From contig JAXLQL010000003.1 of NCBI GenBank assembly GCA_046331625.1, positions 310,001 to 374,000 of the forward strand: 64,000 nt of DNA, given 5' to 3'. The notes beneath the pieces are model-generated. The model was given only the letters and a program-made list of their open reading frames with translations, was not told where the DNA came from and ran no database searches. The stretch comes from JAXLQL01 sp046331625 (GTDB lineage: Bacteria > Acidobacteriota > Terriglobia > Bryobacterales > Bryobacteraceae). This document shows positions 9,072 through 16,635 of this stretch, piece after piece; the stretch's first letter is position 1; each line of letters opens with the position of its first letter. The position numbers and the translations under genes are program-made.

Positions 9072-9136
9072 TCCCGTGTATCGCAAAAAAAAGATCTCCC
9101 TTGTTTCCATCGACATCCCGGAATCGATTTTGCATG
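9072..9136 (+). repeat. Dispersed ~65-bp repeat, copy A
   Basis: This block (GTGTATCGCAAAAAAAAGATC, then CATCGACATCCCGGAATCGATTTTGC in shorter pieces) is closely similar to 54471-54534 in the same orientation, with a few substitutions. It lies about 65 bases upstream of the terminase small-subunit-like gene. It has a run of A residues and no long palindrome. Function unknown; it may be a mobile-element end or shared leader. Confidence 0.6.
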
Positions 9137-9199
9137 GCCGAACCACCTCGCCGCTAGGCTTGGAACCGGGTCGAGCCAATGCCGGCCCGAGGAGACATC

Positions 9200-9535
9200 G
9201 TGATCGAAAATCTCAAACATCGGGGATCTCCGGCCGAACGGCTGGCCGAACTAGAAGCCTTGGGCTGGGACCTCGTCGAACGCGTGCAAGCTGGCACGGG
9301 CGACAGCAAAGACCATGAGCGCGAAGCCAAAACGCTGCTCGCCGCGCTGAGCCGCCTGCAAAGCATGATCGCGCTGGACCTGCGCATGGCCGAGAAGAAG
9401 CGCAAAGAAGTGCGACCCCAGAGCCCGCTCCAATCGGAGGAATGGCAGCACACCAAGCTGCGCCTGCTCGAAGCGCTGCAGCCTTTCCCGGAAGCGATGG
9501 CTGCCGTGGTGGAGGCGCTCGATGACTCGCACTGA
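9200..9535 (+). CDS. Small protein before terminase (possible small terminase subunit)
   Basis: The start chosen is GTG 9200, which has a GAGGAG SD five bases upstream; an in-frame ATG at 9179 lacks one. The 111-residue product is mostly helical and charged, with a predicted long helix (LLAALSRLQSMIALDLRMAEKKRKEV). I see no family motif. Its position directly before the terminase ATPase gene, overlapping it by 14 bases, is the usual place of a phage small terminase subunit, which binds DNA and regulates packaging. That role is inferred only from context. Confidence 0.6.
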   Translation: MIENLKHRGSPAERLAELEALGWDLVERVQAGTGDSKDHEREAKTLLAALSRLQSMIALDLRMAEKKRKEVRPQSPLQSEEWQHTKLRLLEALQPFPEAMAAVVEALDDSH

Positions 9536-10265
9536 CTTGCTCTGGGCGGCGGACCCGGTCCGTTGGACTCGCGACGTGCTCGGGTTCGATCCCGATCCGA
9601 AGCAGCGTCTCGTGCTATCGTCTCCCGCCCGCCGTATCCTGCTGAACTGCACGCGGCAGTGGGGAAAGTCGACGACGACAGCCGCGCTCGCCGCGCATCG
9701 TACCGTGCATCGGCCCGGAAGCCTCGTGGTGGCGATGAGCCCGAGCGCGCGTCAGACTGGCGAGTTGTTGCGAAAGATGGAGAGCTTCTTCGCCGCCGCC
9801 GGCATCGTCACGCGCGGCGATGGCGACAACGAGATCTCGATCCTACTCCCCAATGGCTCGCGCGTCGTGGGCTTGCCCGGCGGCGAAGGCACCATCCGCG
9901 GGTTCTCCGCCGTCAGCCTCTTGATTGTCGACGAAGCCGCCCGCGTCAGTGACGCGAGCTATCGTGCCGCGCGGCCCATGCTGGCCGTGGGAGGCGGGAG
10001 CCTGGTGGTTCTCTCCACGCCCTTCGGTAAGCGTGGCTTCTTCTACGAAGAGTGGACCGGCGCCGCCGACTGGCTCCGGATCCAGGTGCGAGCCGAAGAC
10101 TGCCCGCGCATTCCGAGCCAGTTCCTCGACGAAGAACGCCGCAGTCTCGGCGATCTCTGGTTCCGCCAAGAGTATTGTTGCGAGTTCATCGACAATGACT
10201 CGCAGTTGTTCACAGACGACATGTTGCAGCGTGCCACCACACGGGAGGAGAAAGCATGGTTCTGA
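9522..10265 (+). CDS. Terminase large subunit, ATPase half
   Basis: A 247-residue protein matching the N-terminal motor domain of phage large terminases (Terminase_6-like). Visible motifs: an adenine-binding PDPKQ stretch near 25, a Walker A-like NCTRQWGKSTT near 41-51, Walker B LLIVDEAARV near 131-140 and a coupling C-motif LVVLSTPFGKRG near 163. The ORF ends in AWF and stops exactly where the nuclease gene begins (ATG 10256, 10-base overlap in another frame). In most phages both halves are one polypeptide, so this is either a genuine two-gene terminase or a frameshifted one. No portal, capsid or tail gene is seen nearby. Confidence 0.85.
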   Translation: MTRTDLLWAADPVRWTRDVLGFDPDPKQRLVLSSPARRILLNCTRQWGKSTTTAALAAHRTVHRPGSLVVAMSPSARQTGELLRKMESFFAAAGIVTRGDGDNEISILLPNGSRVVGLPGGEGTIRGFSAVSLLIVDEAARVSDASYRAARPMLAVGGGSLVVLSTPFGKRGFFYEEWTGAADWLRIQVRAEDCPRIPSQFLDEERRSLGDLWFRQEYCCEFIDNDSQLFTDDMLQRATTREEKAWF

Positions 10266-10906
10266 GTACTGACAGCGAATTCTTCTGCGGCGTGGACTTG
10301 GGCCAGACCCAGGACTACACGGCCATCGCCATGGTGGAGCGCCGCGAGCAAACCACCGATGAGCACGATCGCGTCACGTGGGAGCGCGTGATCGTTACTG
10401 ACTACCTGGTCCGCGGCGTCAAGCGCGTTCCGCTCGGCACGCCGTATCCAGACGTAGTGCTCGAGATCGCGAGAGTCGCCGCCATGGCCTCACCCCGAAA
10501 CGTCACGCTGGTGGTCGATGCCACCGGCGTCGGCGCACCGGTGGTCGACATGATTCGGCAGGCAATTTCGGGTGTGCGTGTGGTTCCGGTGGTGTTCACC
10601 GCGGGCTCCACCGCGCGCAATGACGGCGGAGTGCACAAGGTGCCGAAAAAGGACCTCGTACACGGCCTGATGGTTCTGTTTCAGGACGGACGCCTCCGCA
10701 TCGCGCAAGACACCGGAGCTTACGCCATCCTCACCAACGAACTCAAGAATCTACGAGTGAAGATCAGTGCCGAGGCCCATGTTGGATACGAAGCTTGGCG
10801 CGAAGGGCAGCACGACGACTTGGTCTTTGCCTTGGCCCTCGCCTGTTGGCGGGCGAGTACGTCGGTGAAGCGGACCTTGGAACAGACTCGTCCGATTCTG
10901 TGGTGA
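10256..10906 (+). CDS. Terminase large subunit, nuclease half
   Basis: A 216-residue protein with the RNase H-like nuclease fold of large terminases: first acidic strand FFCGVDLGQTQDYTAI, second VTLVVDATGVG, and a final EGQHDDLVFALALAC with paired Asp. These acidic residues bind the metals that cut concatemeric phage DNA. It starts inside the last codons of the ATPase-half gene, in a different frame. All catalytic acids appear intact, and both halves keep uninterrupted frames, which argues that the split is tolerated. Its 3' end overlaps a minus-strand frame (10764-11279). Confidence 0.85.
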   Translation: MVLSTDSEFFCGVDLGQTQDYTAIAMVERREQTTDEHDRVTWERVIVTDYLVRGVKRVPLGTPYPDVVLEIARVAAMASPRNVTLVVDATGVGAPVVDMIRQAISGVRVVPVVFTAGSTARNDGGVHKVPKKDLVHGLMVLFQDGRLRIAQDTGAYAILTNELKNLRVKISAEAHVGYEAWREGQHDDLVFALALACWRASTSVKRTLEQTRPILW

Positions 10907-11279
10907 CCCGTCCTTCGGGTGCCGCAGGACCGGCAACCGCCACGAAGCCCAGACTCTGACGCAATTCGCTCGGGTGCAATGGCCGCGCCACAGAGTGAAA
11001 TGCCCCCATCGCGGCTAGCTCTCCGGCGCGCAGCGCCATCGAGAGGCCGTGACAAACGATGATCCGAGCCTCCGGCGCGCATTCTCGCAGCGCCGGAATT
11101 TCCCGTTCCCGAGAGTGATCCACGAAGATCGCCGCCACCGGCTGGCGATCGGAAATTTCGCGCACGGTGGCCAGATCCGCCGCGTGCGCCGCGGCCCAGC
11201 CGAATGGCTGCACCGCTTCGTTCCAGGCGATGTGCTCGCCCGAGAAGTCGCCGAAGAAGACAACTTGGCTTTGACGCAT
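10764..11279 (-). CDS. Degenerate receiver-like protein
   Basis: A 171-residue frame whose first 110 residues look like a response-regulator receiver fold: an opening strand (QVVFFGDFSGE), a third strand carrying an Asp (VAAIFVDHSRE), ARIIVCHG, and ending FHSVARPLHPSELRQSL, where the conserved Lys-Pro is replaced by Arg-Pro. The acidic pair of the phospho-site is missing, so phosphorylation is doubtful. The Arg-rich last 50 residues overlap the terminase nuclease gene on the other strand and may not be a real domain. It is tail-to-tail with the terminase and diverges from the DksA-type gene. Confidence 0.5.
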   Translation of the reverse strand: MRQSQVVFFGDFSGEHIAWNEAVQPFGWAAAHAADLATVREISDRQPVAAIFVDHSREREIPALRECAPEARIIVCHGLSMALRAGELAAMGAFHSVARPLHPSELRQSLGFVAVAGPAAPEGRVTTESDESVPRSASPTYSPANRRGPRQRPSRRAALRAKLRIQHGPRH

Positions 11280-11347
11280 TCCACAAAAACAACCGGCAAG
11301 CCGGATTCCAAACCTCCCGGCGCGCCACCTGAAGGAGAGAAAAAATC

Positions 11348-11719
11348 ATGAACGTAATCGAGATTACCCGGCCCCATGCCAACCGCAAGGCAGCGCTCGA
11401 ACGCAGGCTTACCGATCTTGCCATGTCGGGCGGCCGCATGGAGGAACTGAAGATCGAAACCCTGGCCGACGCCGCCGACCAAATGCGCTCCTCGGCCGAT
11501 CGCGAACTCGCCATCGAGCGCGCCGACCGTGACTGGCACAGCATTCGCGAGATCCGCGTGGCCCTCGCCAAGATGGCCGAGGGCGTGTACGGCGTGTGCG
11601 AGACCTGCGAAGAGCACATCGCGCCGCGCCGGCTCGATGCGGTGCCCTGGGCCCGGCTCTGCGTGCGCTGCCAACAACACGAAGAAGGCGGTCCGCCGCC
11701 TCTCCCGATGGCAGCCTGA
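11348..11719 (+). CDS. DksA/TraR-type zinc-finger protein
   Basis: A 123-residue protein with a strong SD (GGAGAG) upstream of ATG 11348. The N-terminal 75 residues form a coiled helix pair ending KMAEGVYGVCETC; the C-terminus has the four-cysteine zinc finger CETCEE...CVRCQQ typical of DksA/TraR. DksA-like proteins enter the RNA polymerase secondary channel and modulate initiation with or without ppGpp. The acidic coiled-coil tip of true DksA (DxxDxA) is not seen; the helix carries SADRELAIERADRD instead. It may act on stress or phage-like gene expression, given the neighbouring terminase genes. Confidence 0.85.
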   Translation: MNVIEITRPHANRKAALERRLTDLAMSGGRMEELKIETLADAADQMRSSADRELAIERADRDWHSIREIRVALAKMAEGVYGVCETCEEHIAPRRLDAVPWARLCVRCQQHEEGGPPPLPMAA

Positions 11720-11751
11720 CTTCGGAGGCTCATTTGCATCGAGAGGAGCGG

Positions 11752-12633
11752 ATGCTCGCGTTGGCTACGCTCCTCGTCGTGCTGACTCCCGCCGAGTCTG
11801 CCGAGATCGAACGCGGACGCGCCTTGGGAAGGCTGGTGGCCGTTACCGAGCCGGGCGATGTCACGATCCTCGGCGCTGTTAGGATCCACGCGCCGCGGGA
11901 GCGGGTCTTCCGCTGGACGCTCGACATCGCCAACTTCAAACACAGTTCGCTCGTCCTCGATGCGGGCAGCCTTGCTGATCTCGACCGCCTTCGCTTGGCT
12001 CGTCACGAGACCGCGCCGCTCGCCGAATGCGCGCCGGGGCGTTGCGGAGTCAAGCTCACCGCCCCGGAAATCGCCGTACTGCGCGGCGTCGATGCGGATA
12101 CCGCGTCCCGCCGGGCTCGCGAAGTCGTGCTTGACCTGGTTGCGCGCCTCCGCCGCAACGCACTCGATCCGGTGCAAGACAAGGCCGTGCCCGTCGATCC
12201 CGCCGCTGTCTTCCAATCATTGCTCGAACGGTCGCGCGAACTGCGCGATGCGGCTCCTGCCCTCTATGCCCGCCTCGCGGCTGGCCGAGTTTGCGATCGA
12301 GACATGTTCTATTGGTCCCGCGAACGCTACGGGTTCGGATTCAAAACGACGTTGAACCTCTACCACGTCAGCTTTGACCATGCCTCTCCGGCGCTCGATG
12401 TTGTCGTGAGCCGGCAAGTCCGCTCTACCCACTACTTTGACGGATCGCTCAGCGTTACCGTGCTCGCCGATGCCCCGGGTGGCGACACCTATCTCGCCTA
12501 CACCAACACGTCGCGCGTCGACTTGCTACGCGGCGGGGTGAGCGGTTGGAAGCGGATACTCTTCGAGCGGCGCGTCCCCGCCGAAATTCGAAAGCAACTC
12601 GAACTCATGCGCCTCAGCGCCGAATCCTATTGA
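11752..12633 (+). CDS. Secreted protein of unknown function
   Basis: The frame is open from 11596 but the probable start is ATG 11752, preceded by GAGAGGAG, giving a signal peptide (MLALATLLVVLTPAESA). The 293-residue product includes a strand with APRERVFRWTLDIANFKH near residue 50, of the kind seen in START/SRPBCC-type lipid-binding proteins, and a C-terminal run of beta strands (SLSVTVLADAP, TYLAYTNTSRVDLLRGG). I cannot assign a family. Similar secreted proteins are common in Solibacter-like genomes without known function. The next feature downstream is a transposase remnant. Confidence 0.7.
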   Translation: MLALATLLVVLTPAESAEIERGRALGRLVAVTEPGDVTILGAVRIHAPRERVFRWTLDIANFKHSSLVLDAGSLADLDRLRLARHETAPLAECAPGRCGVKLTAPEIAVLRGVDADTASRRAREVVLDLVARLRRNALDPVQDKAVPVDPAAVFQSLLERSRELRDAAPALYARLAAGRVCDRDMFYWSRERYGFGFKTTLNLYHVSFDHASPALDVVVSRQVRSTHYFDGSLSVTVLADAPGGDTYLAYTNTSRVDLLRGGVSGWKRILFERRVPAEIRKQLELMRLSAESY

Positions 12634-12634
12634 C

Positions 12635-13067
12635 GTGAGGGATTGCGAGCGGATTCAAACCTTGCACAGCCACGATCTGCTGCGAGGTTGTTTCCGGCCG
12701 AACCAACCGGTGACGGAGATGCGGACGATCGCACGGTGCAAGAAGGAGTTGGTGAAGGGGCAGTCGGGCTGCGTACGGCGGATGCGGAAAGACCTGAGTC
12801 AGATGAACATCCGCGTCCATCACGCCGTCTCCGATATCCGAGGAACAACGGGGATGGCGATTCTGCGGGCGATCGTGAAAGGAGGGCGCGATCCGCACAA
12901 CCTGGCAGAGCAAGCCCTGCAAAACAACTGCCACAAGAGCGTCGAACAGATGACTGCGCATCTGACGGGCAACTGGCGACTGGACCATCTGTTCATCCTC
13001 GAGCACGAGTTGAAACCATACGATTTTCTGGCCGGGCAGATCGAGGCGTTTGAGAAGGAAGATACCG
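12635..13067 (+). pseudogene. IS110-family transposase remnant
   Basis: The translated block keeps the middle of an IS110 transposase: a DLLRGCFRPNQPVTEMRTIAR stretch (given in parts here: LLRGCFRP, VTEMRTIAR), then DLSQMNIRVHHAVSDI, GTTGMAILRAIVKGGRDPHNL, and NWRLDHLFILEHELKPYDF. The N-terminal DEDD catalytic core and the C-terminal serine-containing domain are both missing, and the fragment begins directly after the previous gene's stop. It ends abruptly near 13067, where sequence homologous to 16109 onward begins. It cannot be active. Its presence marks past insertion or rearrangement here. Confidence 0.8.
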
Positions 13068-13069
13068 GG

Positions 13070-13431
13070 GCACCATCCGTGACCATCGGATCATGGAAGA
13101 TCGTGGCGTCCGCTGGTCGTCACTCGGGAACGCCGGCGGTAGCGGTTTCATCGGCGCTTTCGCCATCTGCTGCTTCGAACCGTCGAGGGAAGGGAACGTA
13201 ACTTCTATCTCTCGGTGTCTTCCTGCTTCAAGAATCTGGACGACGAGATGGACCGGAGCGACGTGGCGATCATTGGAGGCATCGGCGGGAAGCAGACGAG
13301 CCGGAAACGCTACGCTCCGTCGGCGCTACATTGCGCTCGGCGGCGCAGGACGCGTCCCGCGCCGGAAGTAGTCGGTGCGTCCGTCAAAGGGCTCTGAGTA
13401 TGGTTGCTGCCGCGCTCAACAAGTCTGGTGG
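13070..13431 (+). pseudogene. Decayed 3' fragment of the HsdR_N-like nuclease gene
   Basis: From GCACCATCCG at 13070 onward the sequence aligns with the 3' part of the intact gene at about 16109-16545, with substitutions and deletions that break the frame. Shared blocks include the stretch for IMEDRGVRWSSLGNA, the LSVSPYLKNLDD-like segment, the GGR(V) RRK segment and the ALNKAG-like codons near 13410. The N-terminal nuclease part is missing. It abuts the IS110 remnant at its left and a fragment of the neighbouring secreted-protein gene at its right. Confidence 0.8.
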
Positions 13432-13616
13432 CCTCGTCATAGTTGGCGCTTACCAGCACCAGCGCCTTGCTGTCGCTCTGCCCGGCCGGCGCGACGATCA
13501 CCTGGCGCAGATCGCGCTGCGGGTCCATGCCGATCGTTTTCGCGACCTTGTCGAGATGCGCGGCGTCCTGAGCCCCGGGGGGAAAACCGGACCCGTTCAA
13601 CCGGAACTGCCCGAAC
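13431..13616 (-). pseudogene. Internal fragment of the 16636-17577 secreted-protein gene
   Basis: The sequence aligns with about 17249-17439, encoding residues roughly 45-110 of the intact protein (AHLDK, IGMDPQRDLRQVIV, ALVLVSANYDEA in the minus frame). It has substitutions and small indels and lacks both ends. In the intact locus the nuclease gene and this gene are convergent neighbours; here their fragments are joined in the same order, so 13070-13616 is a shrunken copy of the same two-gene unit. Confidence 0.8.
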
Positions 13617-14002
13617 CCCGTAGCAGCGCGGGGCTCGAGCCCTGGCCTGGAGTTTTGGGCGGTTGGATGTCGCCCCGTGCACCACCCCATGGGTATCGGT
13701 CTTCTTAACGCTCTATGGCGTTACACAGGTCTTAGATAAGTTCATATCTCAAAAGTAAGCTGGCCGCCCGAAGCGCGCCACAGGTTGTCGCTCAATCCAG
13801 CACAGCCCTACCCGACTTGCGTGTAGTCGCGATCTCGCACGGCGATTGCACCGGCGGCGCGTCCGGTACCAGTGGGCCGCATCGCTCGAAAGATGCCGGT
13901 CGCCATGACGTTATTCCCGGACTCGCGCTATTCTCGTAAGCTGAACACCATCGATGTAAGCAGGCACCTGCGCGCCGCCCAAGAAGAGGAGCTTTGATAG
14001 AT
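13617..14002. other. Non-coding stretch
   Basis: No supported gene. The first part repeats no sequence I can trace; the middle (13700-13760) is AT-richer than its surroundings, with TTCATATCTCAAAAGTAAG, and could hold promoter elements for the downstream YCII-like gene. A purine-rich AAGAAGAGGAG at 13981-13991 is a plausible ribosome-binding site. Confidence 0.5.
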
Positions 14003-14344
14003 ATGCCTCGGTACCTGATTTCATTCGACGACGGGTCGATGGACCACATTCCGGATGGCGACTGGCCAGCAGTTAGCGAGGCTTCGCACGCGGTTGTTCG
14101 TGAGGCCAAGGATGCAGGGATTTGGATTTTTGGCGGTGGCGTGCTCCGCCAGCAAGCGACCATTGTTTCGACCGACGGGACCAGTTCGCAAGGGCCTTTG
14201 CCTGAGACAAAGGCTGTTGTCGGTGGGTTCTCGATCATCGAGGTGCCGACAAAGGATGAGGCGTTGGCATGGGCGGCACGCATTGCTAAGAGCTGCCGAT
14301 GCGCACAGGAGGTGCGCGAGATTATGTACGACGCGGAGTCCTAG
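14003..14344 (+). CDS. YCII-related (DGPF) family protein
   Basis: The start is ATG 14003 (MPRYLISFDDGSM); an in-frame TTG at 13994 is also possible. The 113-residue ferredoxin-like protein fits YCII-related proteins: an opening strand, a conserved Gly-rich turn (FGGGVL), a TKAVVGGFSIIEVPTKDEALAWAARI segment (given in parts: VVGGFSIIEV, DEALAWAARI) and a final strand before EIMYDAES. The family is small and often found with ECF sigma factors; its reaction is unclear. The stop codon TAG is supplied by the first bases of the MITE-like element, so the natural C-terminus may have been trimmed slightly. Confidence 0.8.
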   Translation: MPRYLISFDDGSMDHIPDGDWPAVSEASHAVVREAKDAGIWIFGGGVLRQQATIVSTDGTSSQGPLPETKAVVGGFSIIEVPTKDEALAWAARIAKSCRCAQEVREIMYDAES

Positions 14345-14616
14345 CAGCCCGTGGCTAAAGTCCAGTGGGTCGCGCGGCGCGGGATCTGTGCCCGCAGGCA
14401 AGGCGCGAGGAGGAAGCAATGCGGATTTATTTCGAGCGACGAGCAACAAAGCATGCGGGCACAAACCCCTGCCGCCCAGAGGGTTGCGGCGGCATGGGGC
14501 CATCTGCTTCGTTGTGGCTCCTGTGAGATGGCCCGCATCGCCTGCCTCGCCACGCCTCGCATCTGGCCCCATGGCGCTCGCAACGCGGCCCACGCGACTT
14601 TAGCCACGGGCTGCTA
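14342..14616. mobile_element. MITE-like element with perfect 21-bp terminal inverted repeats
   Basis: The ends TAGCAGCCCGTGGCTAAAG... (14342-14362) and its exact complement (14596-14616) are 21-bp perfect inverted repeats, with imperfect pairing continuing about 12 bases inward. Both ends begin and finish with TA, as expected for IS630/Tc1-like target duplication. The 275-bp interior has no transposase and contains another pairing block (GGGCCATCT near 14494 with AGATGGCCC near 14527). It is non-autonomous and would need a transposase in trans. The left end provides the stop codon of the YCII-like gene. Confidence 0.8.
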
Positions 14617-14811
14617 AGGCCGCTGGCCCTACAGCCCAGTCTCCCGGCACGTGATCGCGTGCTGGACGTCTGCTGCGCGCGATCCGAGGCTGGCGTTCCC
14701 GCCTCTACACTCGAGCTTCTTTCCACACGGAATGGCTGCGAGCTTCCAAGGAGCGATGTCCTCGGCGCCGCCTCGCTGCCCATCTGCCGCACCAGCCGGC
14801 ACTCTTCAGTT

Positions 14812-15234
14812 GCGATGCACTGCCGGACGCGCACGCATCCGCCCCGCCGTCCCGAACATCCGCTCGAACTCCTGCTCCGTCGTCTTCGCCGAGAAGCGAA
14901 TCACCCGCCCCTCCGCCTTCAGATCCAGCGACTCCACGAACCGCGCGAATCCCGCGCCGCCGTTCGACTGCGCCATCGTCGCAAAGAACCGGATCACGTC
15001 GATCAGCGCCGTCGCATCCTACGCGGTCTTCACAGTCGCCTCGCCCCCGATCTCCACGTTCGCTCCGAACTTCACGCCCGCCGACATCGACTCGATTCCG
15101 CGCAGCAGGTCACTGTTCATCGCGCCTTCCACGTTCTTGTTCTTCGTCTGCCCCATCAGCGCCGCCGGCGACCCGCTCGTGAACACCCACGCGTCATAGC
15201 GTCCGCTGATCGCCTGGATCGAATCGGAAGCCAC
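14812..15234 (-). pseudogene. Duplicated 3' fragment of the 16636-17577 gene
   Basis: These 423 bases match 16642-17064 without gaps and with only about a dozen substitutions, so this is a much younger copy than the 13431-13616 fragment. It encodes the last roughly 140 residues of the secreted protein, but the frame contains an in-frame stop created by a C-to-A type change near 15019 and lacks a start. Together with the intact gene it brackets the HsdR_N-like nuclease gene as a direct repeat. Confidence 0.9.
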
Positions 15235-15378
15235 CGAGTATGGGCTTGATGTCCATCGGCCTTCCAGTCGCCTGCGTCACTCCATAATCTTGGCGCTGGA
15301 TGCAGGCGTAGAATGGTAGCCGGCGCGCTCTGCGAGTCTTGATAGACACCCTTCGAGCAGACGTATCGAGTTGCCGCA

Positions 15379-16626
15379 ATGGACGGCCCGAAGGAGCCGG
15401 GCGTGAAGGTGGATGCCAGAACGGAGGTTCCGGTGGACATAGACTTCAACGGCAAAGTCAAGATTCTTGATGTCAAGCCAAGCGACGGAAGATTCTTTGA
15501 TCTCTCGAGTCTCAAATACAGAAGAGCAACCCCGGAAGAGTACGTGCGCGCCGGCCTCGTACGCTCTCTGGCGAAGCATTACGGGTATCCGCCGGTATTC
15601 ATCCAGACGGAGTACGCACTGTACAAAGCGGAGAAGTTTCGTTATCGGGCTGACATCGTCGTGTGGGCCGACGAAGAGCGAGGCCGTCCCAACATCTTGA
15701 TTGAGGTCAAAGAACGTAATGTAGGGCTCACCAGCGCCATGGTTGACAAATTGCACGAGTACGCGTACTGCTTTCCCCATGGGAAGCGGCCCGAGGTTCT
15801 AGTCCTTACCAACGGCGAGCGCACTGCCATCATCCGCCAGAAGGACAGAGTCCCATTAGCGGTGATCCCGACATGGAAGGATGCGAGGGCCGGCGAGTAT
15901 GGCCTGAAGCCTTCACCGGCTCCGTCGCCCTTCGTGAGGCCCTCGCCGTCGCCATTCGAATTGAGCGAGAGGCAGCTCCGAGGGCGAATCTCCAAGCACC
16001 GCGACGTCTTCTTGGCCAAGTCGCCTGTGGGTCTCAATGCACAACGCGCATATCTGGCCTTCTACGAGATGCTGCGGGATGAACGAGCCGATCTCGCGAA
16101 GGATCGGCGCACCATCCGCGGCTACCGGATCATGGAAGATCGTGGCGTCCGATGGTCGTCACTCGGGAACGCCAGCGGTGGCGGGTTTTATGGCCGCTTT
16201 CGACATCTGCTTCTTCGAACCGGCGACGGAGGAGAGCGTAATTTCTACCTCTCGGTGTCTCCCTACCTGAAGAATCTGGACGACGGCATTGATCGAAGTG
16301 ACTTGGCGATCATTGGAGGCATCGATGAGAAGCAGACGTTGCAACTTCAATCAACAGTTCCCGGTTCCAGCTTCGCAGCCAGAAACGCTACGCTCCTCCA
16401 TCGGGGTCACATAGCACTGGGCGAAGGAGGACGCGTCTCGCGCCGGAAGGTAGTTGACTACGTCCGCCAAAGGGCTCCGAATCTGGTCGAGGAAGAGACG
16501 ATCGTCGCCGGCAAACTCGATACCGCAGCGCTCAACAAAGCTGGCGCGACGGAAACGGTTCTTCGATTGGCGATCCTCTCGGACCTGCTCGATCAGCTCC
16601 GCGACGAAACTCGAAAGGCTCGTTGA
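15379..16626 (+). CDS. Orphan HsdR N-terminal-like PD-(D/E)xK nuclease
   Basis: A 415-residue protein. Residues 55-165 match the type I restriction HsdR N-terminal nuclease fold: RAGLVRSLAKHYGYPP, then YRADIVVW supplying the catalytic Asp and ILIEVKERN supplying E-x-K. A Pro-rich linker (KPSPAPSPFVRPSPSPF) leads into a C-terminal half of unknown fold with YRIMEDRGVRWSSLGNA and NFYLSVSPYLKN. No helicase, methylase or specificity subunit is near, so it is not a working type I enzyme; it might be a stand-alone defence nuclease or a toxin-like effector. It lies between direct copies of the neighbouring gene and has a decayed partial copy at 13070. Confidence 0.75.
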   Translation: MDGPKEPGVKVDARTEVPVDIDFNGKVKILDVKPSDGRFFDLSSLKYRRATPEEYVRAGLVRSLAKHYGYPPVFIQTEYALYKAEKFRYRADIVVWADEERGRPNILIEVKERNVGLTSAMVDKLHEYAYCFPHGKRPEVLVLTNGERTAIIRQKDRVPLAVIPTWKDARAGEYGLKPSPAPSPFVRPSPSPFELSERQLRGRISKHRDVFLAKSPVGLNAQRAYLAFYEMLRDERADLAKDRRTIRGYRIMEDRGVRWSSLGNASGGGFYGRFRHLLLRTGDGGERNFYLSVSPYLKNLDDGIDRSDLAIIGGIDEKQTLQLQSTVPGSSFAARNATLLHRGHIALGEGGRVSRRKVVDYVRQRAPNLVEEETIVAGKLDTAALNKAGATETVLRLAILSDLLDQLRDETRKAR

Positions 16627-16635
16627 GCCGGACCG

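Noticed and set aside
9200..11719. Complete prophage
   Set aside because: Only terminase genes are present; no portal, capsid, tail, lysis or integrase gene is seen around them.
11596..11751. Upstream extension of the secreted protein gene at 11752
   Set aside because: It overlaps the DksA-type gene in another frame, is Arg/Ala-rich, and a good SD plus signal peptide begin at 11752.
14345..14640. Several open frames crossing the MITE-like element
   Set aside because: They arise from the high GC content and inverted repeats; no motif or SD supports them.
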